In this document: positions 55,965-63,319 of the stretch, one piece after another
How the letters are laid out: each line of letters starts with the position of its first letter
Numbering within the stretch: position 1 is the first letter of the stretch
Source: Streptomyces melanogenes
Lineage (GTDB): Bacteria > Actinomycetota > Actinomycetes > Streptomycetales > Streptomycetaceae
Assembly (NCBI RefSeq): GCF_014649795.1
Contig: NZ_BMTS01000028.1
Span: forward strand, 1-64,000
DNA length: 64,000 nt
Reading direction: 5' to 3'
Notes under the pieces: model-generated
What the model was told of the DNA's origin: nothing
The model's database searches: none
The model's input: only the letters and a program-made list of their open reading frames with translations
Made by a program: the position numbers and the translations under genes

Positions 55965-56767
55965 GCCTCACCGCATCGATCACCGCGCCCGCGCGCATCA
56001 TCCGCTACAGCGCCGCCAACGCGCTGGCCGACATGCGCCACATGTACACCTGGAAGACGTGGACGTTCGGCTGGCTGGGCCGGATGCTGGCCCAGGTCAC
56101 CTTCTTCGCGTTCTTCGGCCACGTCATCGGCTCCGCCGACCAGACGCGCTATCTGCTCGTCGGCAACGCGGTCATGACCTGTGTCATCGAATCGATGATG
56201 GTCATCGTCTCCACCACCTGGGAGCGCCGGGTCGGCACCCTGACCCTGCTGAGCGCGGCACCGGCCCCGCTCTCCTGGGTGTTCATCGGCCGCAGCCTGC
56301 AGTGGCCGGTCAGCGGGACGCTCACCTCACTGGCCGCGCTGTTCGGCCTCGGCCCGGCGTTCGGGGTGCACTGGCGGGCCGGGCAGATCCTGCCCGTCAC
56401 CGCGCTGGTCGTCCTCACCGCGGCGACCACCTACTGCTTCGGCCTGTTCGTCGCCGCCGTGGCCTTCAACGCCGACGGCGCCCGCAACATCATCTCCAAC
56501 GCCACGTATCTGCTCATGATGGCGGTGTGCGGAGTCCAGGTGCCGACCTCGTACTGGCCCGACTGGGTACGGGTCGTGGCCCAGGCGATCCCCCTCACCC
56601 AGACCCTCAAGGCGATACGTTCCGTCAGCGGCGGCACCGGCCCCGCCCTCGTCCCCGCCTGCTGGGCCGTGCTGCTCGGCGTCGGCTGGCTCGTCGCGGC
56701 CTCCTGGATGTTCCAACTGATGGCCCGCCGGGGCCGCCGCACGGGCTCGATGGGAACGGGTGCCTGA
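55961..56767 (+). CDS. ABC-2 type permease
   Basis: This 268-aa membrane protein has the ABC-2 layout: FGWLGRMLAQVTFFAFFGHVIG, AVMTCVIESMMVIVSTTWERRVGTLTLLSAAPA (the WERRVGTL motif), ILPVTALVVLTAATTYCFGLFVAAVAF, then the last helices. It is a divergent partner of the preceding permease and forms the exporter with it and the ATPase. The ATG overlaps the previous stop. HAD phosphatase gene follows after 2 nt. Confidence 0.9.
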   Translation: MSLTASITAPARIIRYSAANALADMRHMYTWKTWTFGWLGRMLAQVTFFAFFGHVIGSADQTRYLLVGNAVMTCVIESMMVIVSTTWERRVGTLTLLSAAPAPLSWVFIGRSLQWPVSGTLTSLAALFGLGPAFGVHWRAGQILPVTALVVLTAATTYCFGLFVAAVAFNADGARNIISNATYLLMMAVCGVQVPTSYWPDWVRVVAQAIPLTQTLKAIRSVSGGTGPALVPACWAVLLGVGWLVAASWMFQLMARRGRRTGSMGTGA

Positions 56768-56769
56768 CG

Positions 56770-57441
56770 ATGACCCGTACCCGCACCACCCGCGTACCAC
56801 CGACCGACGCCGTGGTCCTGGACTGCGACGGCACCCTCGTGGACACCCAGGCGCACTGGGACCGGGCCTGCGCGGCCGTCTGCGCCCGGCACGGAGTGTC
56901 GCTGGGCGACGCGGACCGGCTCGCCCTGATCGGACTGCACCTCACGGAGCTGGGCCGGGCCCTGGGCCGACTGCTCGGCCGACCGGCCGCGCACGAAGCG
57001 CTCGCCGGACAGGTCCGCGAACTCGTCGCCGACAGCCTCGACGAAGGCGTCACGGCCATGCCCGGCGCGGCCGAGTTCGTCGCCCGGCTGTCCACGACCC
57101 GCCCCCTCGCGGTGGTCTCCAACTCACCGCGCCACGCGGTCGTCCGGCACCTCGAACACGTCGGCCTGGCCGACGCGTTCGCGCTGGTCCTCGGCAGCGA
57201 CGACGTCGACCGCCCCAAACCGGCGCCCGACCTCTACCGCACCGCCTGCGAACGGCTGCGCGTCGCGCCCGCCGGGGCGGTGGCGGTGGAGGACTCGGCG
57301 ATCGGCGTCCGCTCCGCCCGGGCGGCGGGCCTGTACGTGGTCGCCGTGCCCTCCTCGCCCGGCCCGGCCCTGAGCGGCGACGCGCTCTACACCACCCTGG
57401 CCGAGCCGGAACTGCTCCGCAGCCTGCTCCCGGTCAGTTGA
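56770..57441 (+). CDS. HAD superfamily phosphatase
   Basis: This 223-aa HAD hydrolase of the beta-phosphoglucomutase/phosphatase type has motif I VVLDCDGTLVDTQAHWD near residue 14, motif II VVSNSPRHA, Lys in DVDRPKPAPDLY, and motif IV VAVEDSAIGVRSARAAG. It hydrolyses a phosphate monoester or acts as a mutase. It ends the exporter operon. In the cluster it would be the phosphatase counterpart of the kinases encoded on the other strand. Start 56770 lies 2 nt after the permease stop. Confidence 0.9.
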   Translation: MTRTRTTRVPPTDAVVLDCDGTLVDTQAHWDRACAAVCARHGVSLGDADRLALIGLHLTELGRALGRLLGRPAAHEALAGQVRELVADSLDEGVTAMPGAAEFVARLSTTRPLAVVSNSPRHAVVRHLEHVGLADAFALVLGSDDVDRPKPAPDLYRTACERLRVAPAGAVAVEDSAIGVRSARAAGLYVVAVPSSPGPALSGDALYTTLAEPELLRSLLPVS

Positions 57442-57925
57442 CCGCGGCCGCGAACATGCCGACCTCGTAGGACCCTCCCTTCTGGTGCACCGGCACGGCG
57501 AGCCGGTTGGCCGCGTTGATCAGGGCGACCAGCGAGACCAGTGCGGCGGTCTGGTCGTCGTCGTAGTGCTTGCGCACCTGCGCCCAGGTCTCGTCGGACA
57601 CGCCCTGGTGCGCGTCGGCGAGCCGGGTGCTCTCCTCTGCGAAGGCCAGCGCGGCCCGCTCGGCCTCGGTGAACACGGTGGACTCGCGCCAGGCGGCGAC
57701 CAGGTTGAGCCGTACCGCGCTCTCACCGGCCGCCGCGGCCTCCTTGGTGTGCAGGTCGATGCACCAGCCGCAGCCGTTGATCTGGCTGGCGCGCAGCGAC
57801 ACCAGCTCCTGCGTGGCCGCCGGCAGCGACGACTGGTGGACCACCAGGGAGGCGTTGGCGAACCGCTTGCCGAACTTGGAGCCGAGCTCGTTCTCGAACA
57901 GGTTGAACCGGGTGTTGGTGTCCAT
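57434..57925 (-). CDS. AhpD-like carboxymuconolactone decarboxylase family protein
   Basis: This 163-aa protein has the helical AhpD fold with the redox motif CGWC in ASQINGCGWCIDLHTKEAAAAGES, followed by AERAALAFAEESTRLADAHQGVSDETWAQVRKHYDDDQTAALVSLVALINAANRLA. Alkylhydroperoxidase-like reductases of this type are the usual neighbours and targets of ECF41 sigma factors (established), and one is encoded divergently here. GAGGACGAAG precedes the ATG at 57925. The 3' end overlaps the convergent HAD gene by 8 nt. Confidence 0.92.
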   Translation of the reverse strand: MDTNTRFNLFENELGSKFGKRFANASLVVHQSSLPAATQELVSLRASQINGCGWCIDLHTKEAAAAGESAVRLNLVAAWRESTVFTEAERAALAFAEESTRLADAHQGVSDETWAQVRKHYDDDQTAALVSLVALINAANRLAVPVHQKGGSYEVGMFAAAVN

Positions 57926-57965
57926 GACTTCGTCCTCACTCGTGGTGGTGCGTGAACGAACACCA

Positions 57966-57992
57966 GATGCCGGAGGCGCGCTCTTTGTGACG
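57966..57992 (-). promoter_or_regulatory. ECF41-type promoter before AhpD-like gene
   Basis: On the minus strand CGTCACA-N16-CATC matches the ECF41 consensus TGTCACA-N16-CGTC at all but two positions, 41 nt before the AhpD start. Confidence 0.5.
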
Positions 57993-58027
57993 CGGGCGGT
58001 CGTGTGACGAGCACCACCGCTCAGGGA

Positions 58028-58054
58028 TGTCACAAAACCCCGGGGTGCGGTGTC
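58028..58054 (+). promoter_or_regulatory. ECF41-type promoter before sigma gene
   Basis: TGTCACA (58028-58034), 16 nt, then TGTC (58051-58054) differs from the ECF41 consensus at one base. It lies 45 nt before the sigma gene, implying autoregulation. Confidence 0.6.
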
Positions 58055-58098
58055 CTGTGCGCGTGGCAACGTCGAGGACGAACAGGCGGGAGCAGCTG

Positions 58099-59033
58099 GT
58101 GAAAACCGAGCATGTCGAGCGGACCGAGGACACGGCGCCGCTCGCCGACGGCGGGCACGCGGACGCCGCCACCGAGGCGTTCGTCGCCCATCGCAACCTG
58201 CTGTTCACCGTCGCCTACGAGATGCTCGGCTCGGCCGCCGACGCGGAGGACGTCCTCCAGGAAACCTGGCTGCGCTGGGCGGGCGTCGACCTCGCCGCCG
58301 TACGGGAACAGCGTGCCTATCTGGTCCGCATCACCACGCGCCAGGCGCTGATCCGGCTGCGGACGCTCGGCCGCCGCAAGGAGTCCTACGTCGGCACCTG
58401 GCTGCCCGAGCCGCTGCTCACCACGCCCGACGTGGCCGAGGACGTCGAACTGGCCGACAGCGTCTCGATGGCGATGATGCTGGTACTGGAGACGCTCACG
58501 CCGACCGAGCGGGCGGTGTTCGTGCTGCGCGAGGTGTTCGCCGTCGAGTACGACGAGATCGCCGAGGCCGTCGACAAGAGCCCGGCGGCGGTCCGCCAGA
58601 TCGCCCACCGGGCACGCGCCCACGTCACGGCGCGCCGCCCGCGCGGCACCGTGACCCGCACCCAGACCCAGGACGCGCTCGACGCGTTCCAATGGGCGGC
58701 CGCGACGGGCGACATACAGGGCCTGCTCGACATTCTCGCGCCGGACGTCGTCTTCCTCGGCGACGGCGGCGGAGTCAAGCAGGCCGTCCTGCAACCCGTC
58801 ACGGGGGCCGACAAGGTGGCTCGTCTGCTTGCCGTCGGGCTGGGCCGGATGAGCGCGTCGGCGCTGCGCCCGGCCCAGGTCAACGCCTACCCGGCGCTGG
58901 TCCTGCGGCTCGACGGCGAGGTCGACACCGTCGTGGCGGTGCGCATCGACGACGGCCTCATCACCGGCCTCTACGCGGTGCGCAACCCCGCGAAACTATG
59001 CACATGCAGCGGGAAACCACCCTGCGCCGATAA
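58099..59033 (+). CDS. sigJ: ECF41 sigma factor (SigJ type), C-terminal frameshift
   Basis: The sigma2/sigma4 core (AFVAHRNLLFTVAYEMLGSAADAEDVLQETWLRWAGVD; WLPEPLL; LTPTERAVFVLREVFAVEYDEIAEAVDKSPAAVRQIAHRARAHV) is followed by the SnoaL-like C-terminal extension with DGGG near the middle and NPAKL at its end, the ECF41 hallmarks. Just after NPAKL, at about 58998, one base is missing: the other frame gives the expected tail HMQRETTLRR and stop at 59033, whereas the read frame runs on to 59427. The GTG at 58099 has GGGAG upstream. The divergent AhpD-like gene is its probable main target. The loss affects only about 10 residues after the NPxKL motif. Confidence 0.85.
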
Positions 59034-59061
59034 GCCGATTGCCGATAAAGGAGCGGCGCGA

Positions 59062-59110
59062 GTCACCCCCGTAAGCCACCTCGCACGTCACCTCGTAAGC
59101 CACCTCATAC
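59062..59110 (+). repeat. Two-copy 24-bp direct repeat
   Basis: GTCACC-CGTAAGCCACCTC-AC occurs at 59062-59086 and again at 59086-59110, differing at a few positions. It lies 52 nt upstream of the beta-helix gene and may be a regulator site. Confidence 0.55.
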
Positions 59111-59162
59111 GAAGAGGAGTTGAGGCCTGTTCCCCCGCACCGGGCTTGGATAGCCTCGGATC

Positions 59163-61835
59163 ATGGCGCCTCCGGCCCCCGTATTCGTCGATGTCCGTGA
59201 CTTCAACGCCGTTCCCGGCCCCGCCGGCCGCTCGACGTGTTCGGACGCGTTCCAGAATGCGGTGGACGCGCTGGACGAGAACGCGGGCGGGGTCGTCTTC
59301 GTCCCCGCCGACCCCCAGCCCTATGAATTCCTGCGGTCCGTCCTCGTCGACCGCAACCGGGTCCGTATCGTCGGTGAAGGTGGACGGACGAGCGCACTCC
59401 GGGCCATCGGGGCCACGCCCCCGCTGACCTTCGGGCTGCGCCGGGTCACCCACGGCCAGCCGCTCAGCGACGGCCACTGGGCGGATCTGAGCGGCATGCT
59501 CGACGCCTCGGTCACCGACCGGCGGTGGGGCTGCCGCACCCGTGTCCCCTCACCGGTGGCCGGTGGGCCGACGAGCGAGGCCACGGTGACCCTGCCCTGC
59601 TCGCCCTTCCAGTTCGGGCCGACGGACGGCGACTACTGGTCGGACGTCCGTCAGCTGACCGTGGACTTCGTGGTCCGCAACGACGCCATGCCCTGGTCCG
59701 TACAGCCCCTGTTCGGCATGGTCGACGCGTTCCGCCGGCCGTCCCCGTTCTCCGCGTACGTCAACGCCAACGAGCACCCGCCCGCCGTCGTCTTCGCCTT
59801 CCGCACGAGCGACGGGCTGCACCGCGAGATCCGCATCCCCTTCGACCCGGCGCAGCCCGTGCTGCGCTGCTCCTTCCAACTCGACCTGGACGCCCGCACG
59901 GTGACCGCGTGGACCAACCGACGGCAGGCGGTACAGCGGGTGCAGGTCCAGCCGGACCTCTCGCTGATCAACGACGGGTGGACCCCGAAGGAGCCCGGCC
60001 GGGACCTGGCGTTCACCCCCAACTGGTACGCCCCGTTCCGGCTCGCCGCCATCGGGCCGAACTCGTCCGGCCGGGCCGGGATCCCCGGCAACGAGAACGA
60101 TCCGGTCGACCTCACCTTCGGCGCGCTGCGGTTCTCCGACGTCCTGCGCTACCGGCCCCTGCCGGAGGGGCAGGAGCAGGAGGACGTCAACGGCAAGGTC
60201 GACGACCTGCGGTGCCTCACGGTCGAGAGCCATGTCTTCGGCGCCCTGACGATGAGGGAGCCGGTCCACAAGAACGCCGCGGGCGTGCCCGATCTGCAGC
60301 TGCTGTGGGAAGGGGACGCGGGGGTGTTCGGGCGCGGCTTCTTCGTCCCCAACGATCTGCGCGAATACGTCGAGGGCAACGGGTGCGAGAAGCTGAACGT
60401 CCGGGGCTTCTCGTTCGCGCCGAAAGCGATGCACTACGGGCAGGCCATCGGCCTCGGTCTCGTCTACAACTTCTCGATGGACGACGTGGTGGTGGAATTC
60501 GGTGCCCAGGGCCTGAGTTCGCACCACTTCGGGGTCAACTACCCGGTGTCGCTGCGGTCCTGCCACTTCGAGCACCAGAGCGACTGCGCCATCTACAGCT
60601 TCGGCCAGTACACCACCGCCACCGACCTGAAGCTCGCCTACTACGGGCGCTCCGCGTTCAAAGCCCTCCGGTCCCGCGTGGCCTACCGCGATGTTCCCTG
60701 CACCGACTCCGCGGTGTGCGAATCGGTGGTCACGCTGTTCCAGACGGAAGCCGTGCTCGACAACTGGATGATCGACTTCGAGGGCTTCCATGCGGACCTG
60801 CCGCGCGACAGCTACATCTGGGCGAGCCTCGCGGACGACATCGGAGGACCGACCCAGCTGGTGGTACGCGACTGCGTCGGAAGCGCCGGAGGCGAGCACA
60901 CCGTCGCGATCCGGCTCGTCGGCAGCGAGCGCGGGGCGCTGCCGGACGTGCACAAGGGGGTCGGCTGGTGCAAGGTCGAGCGGTCGTTCAACCATCACGC
61001 GGATCCCCGGATGCCGGCCCTGATCGCGGTGGACGGCCCGCTGTGGCAGGGCCTCTACGAAGGCCTCCCGCCGACGGGCAAGGCCCTGGCCATCAACACG
61101 GCCACCCCCGGCGCCTCCGCCAGGATCGGTATCGGGGCGGTGCCGCCCCCGGTGTCTGCGCCGCCGCTCGCCTCCTCGCCGTACGACCCGCTGCCGAGCC
61201 TGCCCGGCCTGATCGGCTACTACCGCGCCGACGCCCTGCACGACAGTGACGGCAACCCACTGCGGGACGGCGCTTCCGTCGCCGAGCTCCAGGACCTGAG
61301 CCCGGCCCACAACCACGGTGCTCCCACGGGCAGTCCGGCCGTCTTCGAGACCGGTGCGGTGAACGGCCTGGCGGCACTGCGGTTCACCGGTGGCCAGTAC
61401 TCCTTCCCCGCCATGCAGGGCACCAGCGGCGCCGCGACCTGGTTCTTCGTCGCGAAACGCCTGCCCACCTTCGACTCGGCACCCGGACGGCCCGGTGCGC
61501 TGCGCAGCAACGGGCAGGGCTGGCAGCTCGACTACCTGCTCATGTCCCGCACGGCCGAGTCGGACAACGACTGGGCGGTGTACGCCGTCCGCTGTACCGC
61601 GGGTGCGGCCCGCAGGCTCCAGACGTACACCAACGGGTACCCGTACGAGCTGCGCAGGGACGACCGCGTCCGTACCGTCGGCTGGTCCACACCCGTCCTC
61701 GGCTACCGCCCCGACCACGGTCAGGTGCTCCAGGGTCTGGTGGCCACCGTGGTCGTCTGCGACGCGGCACTGAGCGACCAGCAGGTGGCCGACACCTGCC
61801 GCTACCTGGTGCATCGCTACCAGATCCCGATGTAG
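59163..61835 (+). CDS. Large beta-helix protein with LamG-like C-terminus
   Basis: This 890-aa protein has a start region (FVDVRDFNAVPGPAGRSTCSDAFQNAVDALDENAGGVVFVPAD) that is a pectate-lyase_3-type right-handed beta-helix entrance. The centre (residues about 390-640) continues in short strands (LNVRGFSFAPKAMHY, MDDVVVEFGAQGLSSHHFGV, LRSCHFEHQSDCAIYSFGQ). From residue about 680 a LamG/concanavalin-like domain begins (LPGLIGYYRADALHDSDGNPLRDGASVAELQDLS ... WFFVAKRLPTF). No signal peptide is visible. TAGCCT ends 6 nt before the ATG, so the mRNA is probably leaderless. Possibly a polysaccharide-binding or -cleaving protein or a tail-spike-like protein. Confidence 0.7.
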   Translation: MAPPAPVFVDVRDFNAVPGPAGRSTCSDAFQNAVDALDENAGGVVFVPADPQPYEFLRSVLVDRNRVRIVGEGGRTSALRAIGATPPLTFGLRRVTHGQPLSDGHWADLSGMLDASVTDRRWGCRTRVPSPVAGGPTSEATVTLPCSPFQFGPTDGDYWSDVRQLTVDFVVRNDAMPWSVQPLFGMVDAFRRPSPFSAYVNANEHPPAVVFAFRTSDGLHREIRIPFDPAQPVLRCSFQLDLDARTVTAWTNRRQAVQRVQVQPDLSLINDGWTPKEPGRDLAFTPNWYAPFRLAAIGPNSSGRAGIPGNENDPVDLTFGALRFSDVLRYRPLPEGQEQEDVNGKVDDLRCLTVESHVFGALTMREPVHKNAAGVPDLQLLWEGDAGVFGRGFFVPNDLREYVEGNGCEKLNVRGFSFAPKAMHYGQAIGLGLVYNFSMDDVVVEFGAQGLSSHHFGVNYPVSLRSCHFEHQSDCAIYSFGQYTTATDLKLAYYGRSAFKALRSRVAYRDVPCTDSAVCESVVTLFQTEAVLDNWMIDFEGFHADLPRDSYIWASLADDIGGPTQLVVRDCVGSAGGEHTVAIRLVGSERGALPDVHKGVGWCKVERSFNHHADPRMPALIAVDGPLWQGLYEGLPPTGKALAINTATPGASARIGIGAVPPPVSAPPLASSPYDPLPSLPGLIGYYRADALHDSDGNPLRDGASVAELQDLSPAHNHGAPTGSPAVFETGAVNGLAALRFTGGQYSFPAMQGTSGAATWFFVAKRLPTFDSAPGRPGALRSNGQGWQLDYLLMSRTAESDNDWAVYAVRCTAGAARRLQTYTNGYPYELRRDDRVRTVGWSTPVLGYRPDHGQVLQGLVATVVVCDAALSDQQVADTCRYLVHRYQIPM

Positions 61836-61901
61836 CGGGGACGTGCGCGCCCGGCCGGTATTGGCGAGCGGCGGAACGCCGAAGATCGGTAATCTCCCCC
61901 C

Positions 61902-63314
61902 ATGCCCACTACCCCGGTTCGTGTTCGCTTCGCTCCCTCCCCGACAGGAATGTTCCACGTCGGCGGGGCCCGGTCCGCTCTCTACAACTGGGCCGTCGCG
62001 CGACAGTCCGGCGGCACCTTCGTCCTCCGCATCGAAGACACCGACGCCGCGCGCAACAAGCCCGAGTGGACGGAGGGGATCATCGGCGCGCTCGCGTCGA
62101 TCGGCATCTCCGAGACCGACCCCGCCTTCGAGGGACCGTACTTCCAGTCGCACAACGCCGACCGGCACCGCGAGGCCGCGCAACGGTTGTACGCGGACGG
62201 CCGCGCGTACTACTGCGACTGCACCCGCGAGCAGGTCCAGGAGCGGACCGGTTCGCAGCAACTCGGGTACGACGGGTTCTGCCGGGAGCGCGGTCTGGAG
62301 TACGCGGAGGGGCGGGCGCTGCGGTTCCGTACGCCCGACCAGGGCGCGACCGTCGTCGTGGACCTGGTCCGGGGCGAGCCGGCCTTCCCGAACTCCGCCA
62401 TCGAGGACTTCGTCGTCGCCCGAGGCGACGGCTCGCCTGTCTTCTTGCTGGCGAACGTGGTGGACGACCTGGACGAGGGGATCACCCAGGTCATCCGGGG
62501 CGAGGAGCACCTGTCGAACACGCCGAAGCAGCAGTTGCTGTGGGAGGCGCTCGGGGCGACGCCGCCGGTGTGGGCGCATCTGCCGGTGATCGTGAACGAG
62601 AAGCGGCAGAAGCTCTCCAAGCGCCGCGACAAGGTCGCGCTGGAGGACTACCTCGCCGAGGGCTATCTGCCGAAGGCGATGGTCAACTATCTGATGCTGC
62701 TGGGCTGGGGTCCCGGCGGCGACATGGAGATCCGACCGCAGGAGGAGCTGGAGCGCCTGTTCCGGGTCAAGGACGTCAACGGCTCCTCGGCGTTCTTCGA
62801 CGTGAAGAAGCTGTCCGCCTTCAACGGCGCGTACGTACGCGACCTGTCGCCCGAGGAGTTCGTCGAGGCGTGCGGTCCGTGGCTGACCGAGCCGTACGCG
62901 ACCTGGGTGCCCGAGTCCTTCGACGCCGCCGCCTTCGCGACCCTGGCCCCGCTGGCCCAGACGCGCATCACCGTGCTCGGCGAGATCACCAAGTACGTCG
63001 ACTGGCTGTTCCTCGCCGAGCCGGTGGACGACGAGGCGTCGTGGACGAAGGCGATGAAGCCGGGCGCCGACGCGATCGTCAAGGACACCCGGGAGCGTTA
63101 CGCCTCGGCGCCGTGGGACGCCGAGTCCCTGAAGACGGCCCTGGAGGAGGTGGCCGCGGCGCACGACCTCAAACTGGGCAAGGCCCAGGCTCCCGTCCGC
63201 GTCGCGGTGACCGGCAGGACGGTGGGCCTGCCGCTCTTCGAGTCGCTGGAGGTCCTGGGGCGCGAGCGGACGCTGGCGCGGCTGGATGCCGCGCTGGCGA
63301 AGCTCGCCGGGTAG
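61902..63314 (+). CDS. gltX: Glutamyl-tRNA synthetase, divergent type
   Basis: This 470-aa class I synthetase has VRVRFAPSPTGMFHVGGARSALYNWAVARQ (HIGH-like FHVGG, residues about 6-35), VLRIEDTDAARNKPEW, the zinc-like YYCDC region, a KMSKS-like KLSKRRDKVALEDYL near residue 235, and the helical anticodon-binding half. It is complete but shorter than the GltX I recall for Streptomyces (about 490 aa, beginning PHVGLVRTALFNWAFARH), and its motif-1 block differs. I take it as a probable second GluRS paralogue. TAATCT ends 6 nt before the ATG, so it is leaderless. Whether the housekeeping gene is elsewhere cannot be seen. Confidence 0.88.
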   Translation: MPTTPVRVRFAPSPTGMFHVGGARSALYNWAVARQSGGTFVLRIEDTDAARNKPEWTEGIIGALASIGISETDPAFEGPYFQSHNADRHREAAQRLYADGRAYYCDCTREQVQERTGSQQLGYDGFCRERGLEYAEGRALRFRTPDQGATVVVDLVRGEPAFPNSAIEDFVVARGDGSPVFLLANVVDDLDEGITQVIRGEEHLSNTPKQQLLWEALGATPPVWAHLPVIVNEKRQKLSKRRDKVALEDYLAEGYLPKAMVNYLMLLGWGPGGDMEIRPQEELERLFRVKDVNGSSAFFDVKKLSAFNGAYVRDLSPEEFVEACGPWLTEPYATWVPESFDAAAFATLAPLAQTRITVLGEITKYVDWLFLAEPVDDEASWTKAMKPGADAIVKDTRERYASAPWDAESLKTALEEVAAAHDLKLGKAQAPVRVAVTGRTVGLPLFESLEVLGRERTLARLDAALAKLAG

Positions 63315-63319
63315 CCCGG

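Noticed and set aside
59550..63164. 1,204-codon minus-strand frame across the beta-helix and gltX genes
   Set aside because: It spans two real genes on the other strand and has antisense composition (Arg/Val/Gly repeats) and no recognisable domain.
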